Source: UBA8106 sp964569695 | Lineage (GTDB): Bacteria; Acidobacteriota; Vicinamibacteria; Vicinamibacterales; UBA823 | Direction: 5' to 3' | Length of the DNA stretch: 64,000 nt | Assembly (NCBI GenBank): GCA_964569695.1 | Contig: CAZMUA010000005.1 | Coordinates: 1-64,000, forward strand | Part shown: positions 44,479 through 53,453 of the stretch, in pieces | How the letters are laid out: every line of letters starts with the position of its first letter | Position numbering within the stretch: position 1 is the first letter of the stretch | The notes under the pieces: model-generated | Told to the model about the DNA's origin: nothing | The model's input: the letters and a program-made list of their open reading frames with translations, nothing else | Databases searched by the model: none | Made by a program: the position numbers and the translations under genes

Positions 44479-46197
44479 TCAATCCTGTCGAATGAAGATT
44501 GAGTGCTCATTCGCAAGGTCATTGGCTGCTGGTGTCACTATGGTTTTTGCGTTAATGCTGATTTTCTGTCCTTCCTTGACCGCTAAGCGGACGTCTTGTT
44601 CGCAGACAAATGGTACGGGGGTCAGTTCGATTCCAGCGGGTGAGGGGTTTTGAACCGTCTGAGGATTTGTGGGTTTCAAGGATTGATGGTCTTCCCTGAC
44701 AAGAGGACCGTATCCTCTCGTGGCAAGAAATTGATCGATACGGTTGCTCAGTTTCAAACTACCTCCTGCCTGTGCAACTGGGATCGGTTGAATTCGAGAA
44801 TCTTCAACGATTGGCGTGGTAGTGATCTTTGCATGTGCAGAAGTGGTTTCATAAGCCAAGCGTTTAATATTCAGTAAATGAATTGGAGAAATGTTGTCAG
44901 AAGTGATATTACCACCGTAGCCACCACATCCTAAGGTCATGGCCGGATCAAGTCCCGTGCTAAGGCCGGTCGAACCGTGTGTCGTCGGTGTATTGACGAC
45001 AATTCTGAAGGCAGGTTTCTTGAGACCGAACTGCAGGATAATTTCGTCGTTTTGTGAGTGAATTGACATCGTGTGGCCCATGCCACCGTAGGCTAGAATT
45101 TGGTTGCATCGTTCACACGCCTCTCTCCAGTCTCGAACGACATAGAAGGAAAGGACTGGGCATAGTTTCTCAATTGAGAGCGGATAGTCTCGGCCGACGC
45201 CCTCAAGAGGAGCAATCAGTATTCGAGTCCCATCAGGCACGTCGATGTTGGCAGCCTTTGCTATCTGAGTCGCCGATTTTCCGACAAGGTTTGGATTTGG
45301 AAGGCGCTGGGTGGAAATCAAGGTGCTACTTAAGGCACTTATTTGGCTGGGTGTTAAAAAATAACCACCTTGTGATTTAAATTCTTCTTTCACTGTATTT
45401 GCAATACTGTGGTCGGTCACCACTGAATTTTCTGCTGAACAGAGCACTCCATTGTCGAATGTTTTACCTAGTGTGATATCTCGGACGGCCTTCGGAATGT
45501 CCGCTGAGCTTTCAATGTAGGCGGGGGCGTTACCTGGACCAACGCCGTAAGCAGGTTTGCCCGCGCTGTAGGCAGCACGCACGAGCCCCATCCCTCCAGT
45601 CGCGAGGATGACAGCGACGTCTCGATGCTTCATTAATTCTTGTGTGCCTTCGATTGTCACAGTTCGCATGACATTAATGGCATCGTCCGGAGCACCCGCG
45701 TCATGAGCCGCTTTTGCCATGTGTTCAGCTATGTCGGTGATGCAGTGGACCGCTGCCGGATGTGGACTTAACACGACAGCGCAACGGGCTTTCATTGCGA
45801 TCAGAAGTTTATAGATTGTTGTGGACGTTGGATTCGTAGAGGGAATGACTGCTGCCACAACACCAAAGGGCTCAGCGATTTCAATGACTTTTTGCTTTTC
45901 GAGTCGCCGAATCACACCGACGGTTCGGAGTGGCCGAATAAAACTATGTATCCGGACTGCCGCGAAAAGATTTTTTTGCAGTTTGTCAGCTACCACCCCG
46001 TAACCAGTTTCATCGACAGCAGCCTTTGCCGAATCTTCTGCGTGATGCGCAGCTGTTGAAGCCATAGCGTCAACTATGGTATCGATCCGTTCCTGAGACA
46101 GCTCAGCGAGTTTTATCTGTGCCTGCTTAGCACGATGTGCCAACACTCGAGCCTCTTGGATCGAGGTTAGATCGCGATCTTTTGTCGCCTCCGCCAT
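44479..46197 (-). CDS. CoA-acylating aldehyde dehydrogenase, microcompartment-associated type
   Basis: 572 residues. The central part is an EutE/PduP-like enzyme that converts an aldehyde plus CoA and NAD+ to acyl-CoA: VVAAVIPSTNPTSTTIYK, ATGGMGLVRAAYSAGKPAYG, GPGNAPAYI and the catalytic Cys in FDNGVLCSAENS. About 100 extra C-terminal residues end with EQDVRLAVKEGQKISIN and KTIVTPAANDLANEHSIF. That resembles the N-terminal 'IxxxDVRxAxxxG...TIITPAARD' element of EutQ-type microcompartment proteins, so it may act in cargo assembly; this is from memory. It follows the BMC-H shell gene by 86 bp. Confidence 0.9.
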   Translation of the reverse strand: MAEATKDRDLTSIQEARVLAHRAKQAQIKLAELSQERIDTIVDAMASTAAHHAEDSAKAAVDETGYGVVADKLQKNLFAAVRIHSFIRPLRTVGVIRRLEKQKVIEIAEPFGVVAAVIPSTNPTSTTIYKLLIAMKARCAVVLSPHPAAVHCITDIAEHMAKAAHDAGAPDDAINVMRTVTIEGTQELMKHRDVAVILATGGMGLVRAAYSAGKPAYGVGPGNAPAYIESSADIPKAVRDITLGKTFDNGVLCSAENSVVTDHSIANTVKEEFKSQGGYFLTPSQISALSSTLISTQRLPNPNLVGKSATQIAKAANIDVPDGTRILIAPLEGVGRDYPLSIEKLCPVLSFYVVRDWREACERCNQILAYGGMGHTMSIHSQNDEIILQFGLKKPAFRIVVNTPTTHGSTGLSTGLDPAMTLGCGGYGGNITSDNISPIHLLNIKRLAYETTSAHAKITTTPIVEDSRIQPIPVAQAGGSLKLSNRIDQFLATRGYGPLVREDHQSLKPTNPQTVQNPSPAGIELTPVPFVCEQDVRLAVKEGQKISINAKTIVTPAANDLANEHSIFIRQD

Positions 46198-46283
46198 CGA
46201 TCGTCCTTAGGCTCAAACAAACGTCTGGGTTATCGTTACTCGGCGCGTTATCCCCAGTTGCTGATATTAGTTACTATCAGCGG

Positions 46284-46568
46284 CTATTTTGTCGGGGACT
46301 TAGGTAGATATTTTTCAACTTCGTTGTGTGGGCGAGGAATGACGTGCACCGAAACAAGTTCGCCAACTCGTCTTGCTGCTGCTGCTCCGGCATCCGTCGC
46401 GGCTTTAACGGCTCCGACATCGCCGCGCACCATGACGGTCACATATCCAGCACCAATGTACTCTTTGCCGATCAAGATGACATTCGCTGCCTTGACCATG
46501 GCGTCAGCGGCTTCGATCGATCCCACAAGTCCTTTGGTTTCGATTAAGCCGAGCGCTTCCATTGGCAT
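46284..46568 (-). CDS. Bacterial microcompartment hexameric shell protein (BMC-H)
   Basis: 94 residues from ATG 46568, with AGGAGG 6 nt upstream; the frame is open further up but lacks such a site. Single BMC domain: MEALGLIETKGLVGSIEAAD, then MVKAANVILIGKEYIGAGYV and VTVMVRGDVGAVKAATDAGA, ending VHVIPRPHNEVEKYLP as in EutM/PduA/CcmK. Such proteins tile the flat facets of a protein organelle. No pentameric vertex protein (BMC-P) and no trimeric shell gene are in the window, so a complete shell would need genes elsewhere. Confidence 0.95.
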   Translation of the reverse strand: MPMEALGLIETKGLVGSIEAADAMVKAANVILIGKEYIGAGYVTVMVRGDVGAVKAATDAGAAAARRVGELVSVHVIPRPHNEVEKYLPKSPTK

Positions 46569-46627
46569 TGCCGTCCTCCTATAGGAAATAAGTGTGTTTA
46601 GAATGCTTCTAGCCGCAATGTGATGCG

Positions 46628-46656
46628 AATGTAGCACATCGCCTGCCATACGACAA
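46628..46656 (-). promoter_or_regulatory. Candidate promoter of the BMC-H / aldehyde dehydrogenase unit
   Basis: On the minus strand: TTGTCG (46651-46656), 17-bp spacer, TACATT (46628-46633), with TGC just before the -10 (extended -10 type). It lies in the 180-bp gap after the symporter gene and about 60 bp before the shell-protein start. Confidence 0.4.
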
Positions 46657-46748
46657 CTACCAAGGGTCTGAAACACAGTAGTTTTGAGGGCTTTTAACGC
46701 TTTGAATTCTGTGTAAATTTAAGGTTCTTCGGTTGTGACGTGCGTTCG

Positions 46749-48491
46749 TCAGAGGCTTCGCTTACTCCAACCTTGCTTGGATAGATTTCTGTTAATTATG
46801 ACGGCTGCAATAGTCGCTACAATAGCATACGGTGTTGCCGCGATGACCGAGGTAAGGAGAATCGTGCCCACGCCGAAAAGTGTCGCGTAAACGAGTATCC
46901 ATCCCGCTATCCAGTTAATTAGCATTGGTGTAATCGGCTCGGGTGCAGGAAGATGTGCCGCGTCAGTTATGTGCCGCCAGCCTGGTCCATTAGGCTGTAC
47001 CCGTCTATAGAATGCTGTTAGATGGGATAAAGGTTCTGGTTGCGTCAGATACGTGACCAACAGCCAGCACGCTGTGGTCCAGGTGACCAAGTAAAACAAG
47101 CTGTTCGGAAAGACAATATTTGTAAATAGTTTTAAGTATGCGAAACCGATTGCCGGTGCTACCATCGCGGCAACTTCTGACCAGGCGTTTACCCGCCACC
47201 AATACCACCGGAGAATCAGCACTAAACCAATTCCGGCGCCAGACTCTAGAATAAATTCCCAGGCCTGGCGAATGCTTTCAAGATAGAAGGTCACTATGCC
47301 TCCCAGTATCATCAATAACAGGGTGGTGAGCCTCGATGCTCGAACGTAATGCGCCTCTGAAGCATTGGATTTGATGAATCGCCGATAGAAATCATTGATC
47401 ACGTAGGAGCAACCCCAATTGAGTTGAGTGCCGATCGTTGACATATAGGCCGCAAAGAAACCAGCAAGTATCAAGCCGCGCCACCCAGGAGGCACGTGAT
47501 CACGAATCACCATTACGTACCCAGCTTCGCGGTCAATGATGTCCGGATACAGCACGAGTGATGCCAGTCCTACAAGAATCCACGGCCACGGACGTAGGCA
47601 GTAGTGGGCGACTGTAAACCAAAGTGTGGCGATGAGGGAGTGGCGTTCGTTTTGCGTTGACATCATGCGCTGCGCAACGTAGCCACCACCGCCAGGTTCT
47701 GAACCTGGATACCAACTTGCCCACCATTGAACACCAAGGAAAGCAATGAAAGATGCTAGCGGTAAGGCGATAGTCTGTGCAGCGTCTACGCCATTTGTTC
47801 CGATCGTAGGAAGGAATCTAAATGTAGATTCTGGAAGAGCTGCTTGGAGACCATCGATTCCACCCACCTCTGGCAATCGCAAGGCGAACCAGGCAAGGGC
47901 AATTGTGCATAGCATTGCCAATGTAAATTGGATGAAGTCTGTAACAACGACTCCCCATAGTCCTGACAGAGAAGTGTAGATGCCGGTGAATGCTAAACTC
48001 ACAAGCACGGCAGTCAGTCGGTCCCATCCGAGCGTGACTAGAAGGATTTTCGCCATAGCGAGATTAACCCAGCCCATGATGAGAAAGTTGACTGGTAGTC
48101 CTAGGTACAATGCTCGAAAGCCTCTAAGAAAAGCTGCTGCTCGACCCGTATAACGAAGTTCTGCGAATTCAACATCTGTAACGATGCCGGCGCGTCGCCA
48201 TAGTCTTGCGAAAAAGAAAACGGCAAGGGTGCTGCCTAATGCTGCGTTCCACCATATCCAATTACCAGCAATTCCATCTCGAGCCACAATTCCTGAGACA
48301 GCCAATGGAGTATCTGCAGCAAACGTTGTAGCCACCATGGAAGTTCCTGCGAGCCACCACGGTAACGATCGACCTGAAAGAAAGAACTGCCCGACATCAG
48401 TGCTGGCACGCCGATAGTAGGCGAATCCGACGGCCAGTATCACAAAGAAATACAGAGTAATAATGAGCCAGTCGAGGTTTGTAAGTGCCAT
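46749..48491 (-). CDS. Sodium:solute symporter family transporter (580 residues)
   Basis: Thirteen or more hydrophobic segments on the SSS (LeuT-like) plan: NLDWLIITLYFFVILAVGFA, the RRASTDVGQFFLSGRSLPWW loop that marks the family, ATTFAADTPLAVSGIV (sodium-site region), and LSGLWGVVVTDFIQF. Length fits family members with extra C-terminal helices. Substrate unknown. It lies 10 bp downstream of the beta-lactamase-fold hydrolase gene, which in turn overlaps another SSS gene. Confidence 0.9.
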   Translation of the reverse strand: MALTNLDWLIITLYFFVILAVGFAYYRRASTDVGQFFLSGRSLPWWLAGTSMVATTFAADTPLAVSGIVARDGIAGNWIWWNAALGSTLAVFFFARLWRRAGIVTDVEFAELRYTGRAAAFLRGFRALYLGLPVNFLIMGWVNLAMAKILLVTLGWDRLTAVLVSLAFTGIYTSLSGLWGVVVTDFIQFTLAMLCTIALAWFALRLPEVGGIDGLQAALPESTFRFLPTIGTNGVDAAQTIALPLASFIAFLGVQWWASWYPGSEPGGGGYVAQRMMSTQNERHSLIATLWFTVAHYCLRPWPWILVGLASLVLYPDIIDREAGYVMVIRDHVPPGWRGLILAGFFAAYMSTIGTQLNWGCSYVINDFYRRFIKSNASEAHYVRASRLTTLLLMILGGIVTFYLESIRQAWEFILESGAGIGLVLILRWYWWRVNAWSEVAAMVAPAIGFAYLKLFTNIVFPNSLFYLVTWTTACWLLVTYLTQPEPLSHLTAFYRRVQPNGPGWRHITDAAHLPAPEPITPMLINWIAGWILVYATLFGVGTILLTSVIAATPYAIVATIAAVIINRNLSKQGWSKRSL

Positions 48492-48501
48492 GGTTTCTTG
48501 A

Positions 48502-49563
48502 TCAATCCGTTAGCGAAGCCTCAATTACGGCGTCATGCAACAGGGGTCGTATCGTTTGGATGGCTGTGTGATCGTTGTTCGTGGTCGGGTAAAGGCGATT
48601 CGCGAGTAGGACGATGTAAAGATCAATTGAAGGATCGATCCAGAGCGATGTACCGGTAAATCCGGTGTGGCCAATAGAGGAGGGAGACATTCGGGTTCCG
48701 CAGGACGAGGTCGGAAGCATCCTATCCCAGCCGAGGGCGCGCGAACTGTTTGGCGCCCCACTCCGGGTAGTGAATGCCCGAACCGTTTCGGTTCGCCCAA
48801 ACACTGTTTCAGATTCATATCCTTGAAGCATGAGGCGGGCGAATTTGCCTACAGCCGTTGCAGAACCGAACAATCCAGAATGTCCTGCAGCACTGCCTAG
48901 CGCCCAAGCGTTGTCATCGTGAACTTCTGCATGTAGAAGTCGATTTCTCCACTGGCTGAATCCGCTTGGAGCGATCCGACTTCGCCAAGTGTCTGGTGGA
49001 TCGTAACGTAGGTCGTTAAGGTTTGCCCGTTTGGTGAAGGCCTTAAATTGATCTGCGAGGCTTTGGCCTCCGACATCTTCAATAAGAAAGCCGAGAAGCA
49101 TAAAACCCAAATCGCTGTAGATGGACTGCGACCGAGGAACGTATTCGAGTGGCAAATCGCAAATGGCTTCCTCAAATTCCTGTCGTCCTGTACAGGTGTG
49201 GTAGAGAGGTTGGTGGGCTGATAATCCACTTGAATGATCCATCAGGTCACTGATCGTAACGGTGTTTCGATCGTTGTTAGTCCACCTGGGTAGTCGTAAC
49301 GAAACTGGTTCATTTGTATGGATCTTGCTGGCTTCTTGGAGGCCCATAAGGAGGGTCGTGGTGGCTAAGACCTTTGTTAAAGAAGCCAAATCAAAAATTG
49401 TTTCTGAATCGGTTGTCGGAGTATCTGTGTCATAGGTCGAATGACCGAATGCTTCGTGCCAGAGAATCGTTTCAGCAGTTCCCACTTCAATTACTGCAGC
49501 TGGAAATGCTTTCATACGTACGCCGTCGTTCAAGATGGACCGTGCTCGGTCGAATCTATTCAT
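48502..49563 (-). CDS. Serine hydrolase of the beta-lactamase / class C penicillin-binding fold
   Basis: 353 residues, no signal peptide visible, so probably cytoplasmic. The catalytic SxxK is Ser61-Leu-Thr-Lys64 (IFDLASLTKVLATT). The second motif reads Tyr149-Ser-Asp151 (SIYSDLGFML), in place of the usual YxN, and the third is HTG (SIGHTGFTGTS). The family includes esterases, D-aminopeptidases and muropeptide-processing enzymes as well as class C beta-lactamases. Coupling to two symporter genes (4-bp overlap upstream, 10-bp gap downstream) suggests it hydrolyses an imported amide, ester or peptide rather than acting in resistance. Confidence 0.88.
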   Translation of the reverse strand: MNRFDRARSILNDGVRMKAFPAAVIEVGTAETILWHEAFGHSTYDTDTPTTDSETIFDLASLTKVLATTTLLMGLQEASKIHTNEPVSLRLPRWTNNDRNTVTISDLMDHSSGLSAHQPLYHTCTGRQEFEEAICDLPLEYVPRSQSIYSDLGFMLLGFLIEDVGGQSLADQFKAFTKRANLNDLRYDPPDTWRSRIAPSGFSQWRNRLLHAEVHDDNAWALGSAAGHSGLFGSATAVGKFARLMLQGYESETVFGRTETVRAFTTRSGAPNSSRALGWDRMLPTSSCGTRMSPSSIGHTGFTGTSLWIDPSIDLYIVLLANRLYPTTNNDHTAIQTIRPLLHDAVIEASLTD

Positions 49564-51101
49564 ACAGAATTTTCACCTGATAGGTTTCGTCGGTCGTAAT
49601 TGCCTAGCATTAGGCCTGACATCCATCCAATTATGAGCGTGGTAATCGACCCTATCAAAACGTACCACTGCCAGGAAATCGCTGTGAAGCTCCACACCGC
49701 AATCATGATGGAAACGCCAGAGGAAATTCCTAGAGCAGCGGCTCTTTGACCAACTTGGGTGAAAGTCCCAAGAAAAAATATGCCAAGAATGATGCCATTC
49801 GTGAATGACGCGACTCCAAGTACTTCGTCAATGATGCGGCTAGACAACTGAATGGCTAGCAAAGCGACACTGACCTGAGCGGAAGCCCAGAAAACGGTGG
49901 TCCAGCGCGAGACACGGAGATAGTGGCTCGCATCACGGAGATGTTTTGTGAATGGAATGTAGAAGTCTCCTAGTGTTGCAGCAGATGAAGAGTTAAGCGA
50001 CGAAGACAATGTTGACATTGCTGCTGCGAAAATTGCGGCTACGACCAGTCCGACGACTCCGTTTGGTAAATGGGTCACAATAAAGTACGGGAAGATACGG
50101 TCAGTCTGCACTTCTCCGTTGACGGTAAAAGCTGTTACATCATGCGGGGCGTAGGTTAAATAGTAATACCAGAGCATTACACCAATTAGTAAGAACAGCA
50201 CAAATTGACTCGCAATCAATAGTCCACTTCCAAGAAGAGCTGTTCTAGCCTGCTTTGAGTTTTTGCAACAAAGGTACCTTTGCACGATTAGTTGATCGGT
50301 TCCATGTGTAGCCATGGTCAAGAAGGCACCGCCGATTAATCCGGACCAGAACGTATAATCTTGAGTTGCAGTTACAGTAAAGTCGAAAAGTTGAAATTTA
50401 CCCGCGGCTGACGCAGCTGTAGATATTTCAGTCCAGCCTCCTGGAAATTGGTTTAAGAGAATTGTCGCTGCGAGCCCAGCACCCGCGAGATAGAGTCCTA
50501 GCTGAACGACGTCGGTCCATATAACAGCGGACATTCCTCCTAGAACCGTGTAGATCACCGTGATACTTCCGATTATCAGGATCGACAAAATCAAAAGACT
50601 CACATTTGGTTCAAGTGTTGGTAGCCAAGAATGCAGTGTCGTTACGACGCCAGGTGTTACCAAAAATAGGGTGGTCAAAACCAAGCCCGTTGCAAATAAT
50701 CTAAGGCCGTCCGCAACGGTTCTGGTCAGTAGAAACAGTAAAGAGGTAAACCTTCTGACGCTGTCACCAAATCGATTTCCAAGTATCTCGTAGACGCTGA
50801 CTAGATCTCCGCGGAAGTAGGCTGGTATAAATATCACCGTAACAGCAATGCGACCCACTAAGTAACCAAAGACTAGTTGAAGAAATGAAAAATTTCCTGA
50901 GTAAGCAAGGCCAGGCACACTAATAACGCTTACAGTGCTCGTCTCAGTAGCGACAATTGAACCCATGACGGCCCACCAGGGTATGTTTTTCCCAGTTGTA
51001 AAGTAGTCGCGAACGTTCCTTTGTGATCGGGAAAAATACGCACCGAACAATAAAACACAAAGTAGGTAGACGGTGAGAACTACAAAGTCTAATACGCGCA
51101 T
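49560..51101 (-). CDS. Sodium:solute symporter family transporter (513 residues)
   Basis: Polytopic SSS-family protein with VLTVYLLCVLLFGAYFSRSQ, the family loop RNVRDYFTTGKNIPWW, ATETSTVSVISVPGLAY (sodium-site helix) and LGGMSAVIWTDVVQLGLYLA. It differs clearly from the 46.7-48.5 kb symporter, so it is not a recent duplicate. Its stop overlaps the hydrolase start (ATGA). Substrate not assignable; such SSS members carry sugars, amino acids or nucleobases. Confidence 0.9.
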   Translation of the reverse strand: MRVLDFVVLTVYLLCVLLFGAYFSRSQRNVRDYFTTGKNIPWWAVMGSIVATETSTVSVISVPGLAYSGNFSFLQLVFGYLVGRIAVTVIFIPAYFRGDLVSVYEILGNRFGDSVRRFTSLLFLLTRTVADGLRLFATGLVLTTLFLVTPGVVTTLHSWLPTLEPNVSLLILSILIIGSITVIYTVLGGMSAVIWTDVVQLGLYLAGAGLAATILLNQFPGGWTEISTAASAAGKFQLFDFTVTATQDYTFWSGLIGGAFLTMATHGTDQLIVQRYLCCKNSKQARTALLGSGLLIASQFVLFLLIGVMLWYYYLTYAPHDVTAFTVNGEVQTDRIFPYFIVTHLPNGVVGLVVAAIFAAAMSTLSSSLNSSSAATLGDFYIPFTKHLRDASHYLRVSRWTTVFWASAQVSVALLAIQLSSRIIDEVLGVASFTNGIILGIFFLGTFTQVGQRAAALGISSGVSIMIAVWSFTAISWQWYVLIGSITTLIIGWMSGLMLGNYDRRNLSGENSV

Positions 51102-51148
51102 TTAGATGAAGTGAGTATTTCGAGCACTCCGATCATTTGAGTACTCAT

Positions 51149-51223
51149 ATTCTATAAAAATTAATTGCCAGACAGTTTTAGGTTGCCAAAGGTGCATGCT
51201 ACGCTTTGTATTCTATAGAAATT
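51149..51223. repeat. Near-identical 14-mers in the symporter / quinoprotein divergent gap
   Basis: ATTCTATAAAAATT (51149-51162) and ATTCTATAGAAATT (51210-51223) differ at one base and are 61 bp apart (about six helical turns). They could be paired regulator sites for the divergent genes, or AT-rich coincidence. Confidence 0.3.
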
Positions 51224-51295
51224 GCTGACAAGGAGATCGGAAGTAACGACAGTAAGCTAAACCCTAGTATTTACGATGCTTGGGCTAACAGTAAG

Positions 51296-53437
51296 ATGAA
51301 AAACAAAGTCGCCATTTTTGCATGGCTTGTGATTTTGGCCAGCTGCAATGGAGGGGGCCCGGAAGAGTGGCCCGTTTATCAGGGGTTTGGAAGCAATCAA
51401 TACTCTGCCCTCGATCAGATAAATCGTAAAAACGTGCACACATTGGAGGTTGCTTGGACTTATCGAACAGGGGATAGCGATCCCGACAACCGTTCTCAAA
51501 TTCAAGCGAACCCGATTGTCGTGGATGGCATTTTGTATGCGACATCAGCTCAATTGAAGGTGTTTGCTCTTGATGCTGCGACCGGTTTACATCGATGGAC
51601 TTTTGATCCTTTTGCCGGTTCTGCTTTCAAGACCGAAGGCAGTGAAAACGGCTACGATTTATTTGGTGCAGGTGTAAGTCGTGGTGTTACTTATTGGGAG
51701 GATGGGGAAGACCGTAGGATCTTCTCTACGGGAGGCTCGCTTCTCTACGCAATTGAAGCATCGACCGGTCACCTCATTACAACATTTGGTGATAAGGGTG
51801 CGATTGATTTACATGATGGCCTTGGTCGCGATGTTGAAGATCTGTTCATTGTTTCGAACACTCCGGGCGTTGTTTATAAAGATTTGTTAATTCTGCCGAC
51901 GCGTGTAGCGGAAGGAACGAAGGCGGCTCCAGGACACATTCGGGCCTACGACGTACGAACGGGAGAAATTGCTTGGATCTTTCACACGATTCCCCAACCC
52001 GGTGAATTTGGCTATGAAACCTGGCCAAAGGAAGCTTGGAAATCTACTGGTGGTGCGAACAATTGGGCTGGGATGACAGTTGATTATGATCGCGGTGTGG
52101 TCTATGTGCCCACTGGATCGGCTACCCCAGATTTTTACGGAGGTGATCGCATAGGTGCGAATCTCTTCGCCAATACGCTACTCGCTCTTGATGCGTCAAC
52201 CGGACACTTAATCTGGCATTATCAAGTTGTTCGACACGACCTCTGGGATCGCGATCTACCAGCACCTCCGAATCTTGTTAGTGTTACTCATGCAGGCCAA
52301 CAGCATGACGCAGTAGCGCAGATTACAAAATCTGGCCATGTTTTCCTGTTTGATCGAGATACTGGTGAGTCCTTGTTTCCTATAGAGGAACGCGAGACGC
52401 CGCCGTCTGATCTTTCTGGTGAGGTTGCGTGGAAGACGCAACCGGTGCCACTGAAGCCTCCACCGTTTTCGCGTCAAGTGTTTTTGCAGGATGACGTAAC
52501 CGAGATTTCTTCAAACGCAAGGTCTGAAGCATTGGAACAGTTGTCACGTGTTCGTACGGGTGATCCTTTTACTCCACCTAGTCGTGAAGGGACCATAATT
52601 TTTCCCGGATATGACGGTGGAGGAGAATGGGGTGGTGCGGCTGTCGATCCCAATGGCATTCTTTATGTAAATGCCAACGAGATGCCGTGGATTCTCAGGA
52701 TGATTAAAGTCGATGACGATATGCAAAATCCTGGTCAGGCGGTTTATTCTAACGAATGTCTCTATTGCCATGGTGTTGACGGCCGAGGAGATCCTTTGGG
52801 AATCCATCCCTCACTGGCCGATGTGCCAACGAAGTTGACGAAGTCAACTGTCGCTCGAATCATTACCCGTGGTGTAGGTGTGATGCCGTCACACGAGTAT
52901 CTTTCTGAGCAAGAAGTTGATGACCTAGTTGCGTACCTGTTTAGTGAGAACGCTTTAATTTCTGACGATAACCAAGAGAAAGAAACAATCCAAGATGCTG
53001 GTGATGAAAACTACAGTTCGACCGGCTATGTTCGGTTTCTCGACTCAAATGGATATCCGGCGATTAAACCACCTTGGGGAACGCTGACTGCGATTGACCT
53101 TAATATAGGCAAACTCCTTTGGCAGGTTACATTGGGCGAATTTGAATTGTTAACTCAAAAAGGATTTTCACCCACCGGTACTGAAAATTATGGAGGTCCT
53201 ATTGTGACTGCAGGGGGACTTCTATTCATTGCTGCGACGCAGGATGAAATGTTTCGGGGATTTGATATACGGGATGGTGCACTTCTGTGGGAAACTAAAT
53301 TACCAGCGGGCGGCTATGCAACACCTGCTACGTATATGATTGATGGACGACAAATTGTGGTTGTTGCAGCGGGTGGCGGCAAGATGGGTACCAAGTCTGG
53401 CGATGCCTACGTTGCATTCGCGTTGCCAGACGACTAG
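51296..53437 (+). CDS. PQQ-dependent quinoprotein dehydrogenase with an inserted cytochrome c domain
   Basis: About 713 residues from ATG 51296, which gives a lipoprotein signal (KNKVAIFAWLVILASC, lipobox LASC); the frame is open back to TTG 51206 but that region does not look like an export signal. Eight-bladed PQQ propeller repeats run through the protein (LDAATGLHRWTFDPF, YVPTGSATPDFYGG, LDASTGHLIWHYQ, GTLTAIDLNIGKLLW). A mono-haem cytochrome c domain with CLYCHG (about residue 486) and axial Met in GVGVMPSHEYL is inserted between blades. Predicted to oxidise an alcohol or sugar in the periplasm and pass electrons through its own haem; substrate unknown. Confidence 0.9.
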   Translation: MKNKVAIFAWLVILASCNGGGPEEWPVYQGFGSNQYSALDQINRKNVHTLEVAWTYRTGDSDPDNRSQIQANPIVVDGILYATSAQLKVFALDAATGLHRWTFDPFAGSAFKTEGSENGYDLFGAGVSRGVTYWEDGEDRRIFSTGGSLLYAIEASTGHLITTFGDKGAIDLHDGLGRDVEDLFIVSNTPGVVYKDLLILPTRVAEGTKAAPGHIRAYDVRTGEIAWIFHTIPQPGEFGYETWPKEAWKSTGGANNWAGMTVDYDRGVVYVPTGSATPDFYGGDRIGANLFANTLLALDASTGHLIWHYQVVRHDLWDRDLPAPPNLVSVTHAGQQHDAVAQITKSGHVFLFDRDTGESLFPIEERETPPSDLSGEVAWKTQPVPLKPPPFSRQVFLQDDVTEISSNARSEALEQLSRVRTGDPFTPPSREGTIIFPGYDGGGEWGGAAVDPNGILYVNANEMPWILRMIKVDDDMQNPGQAVYSNECLYCHGVDGRGDPLGIHPSLADVPTKLTKSTVARIITRGVGVMPSHEYLSEQEVDDLVAYLFSENALISDDNQEKETIQDAGDENYSSTGYVRFLDSNGYPAIKPPWGTLTAIDLNIGKLLWQVTLGEFELLTQKGFSPTGTENYGGPIVTAGGLLFIAATQDEMFRGFDIRDGALLWETKLPAGGYATPATYMIDGRQIVVVAAGGGKMGTKSGDAYVAFALPDD

Positions 53438-53453
53438 CACAGTGTGAATTATT

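Noticed and set aside
46569..46676. N-terminal extension of the BMC-H protein to 130 residues
   Set aside because: The extra residues include the candidate promoter and do not match the BMC fold. The AGGAGG site fixes the start at 46568.
48502..49563. The serine hydrolase as an antibiotic-resistance beta-lactamase
   Set aside because: There is no export signal, the second motif is YSD, and the gene is coupled to nutrient symporters, so a catabolic hydrolase is more likely.
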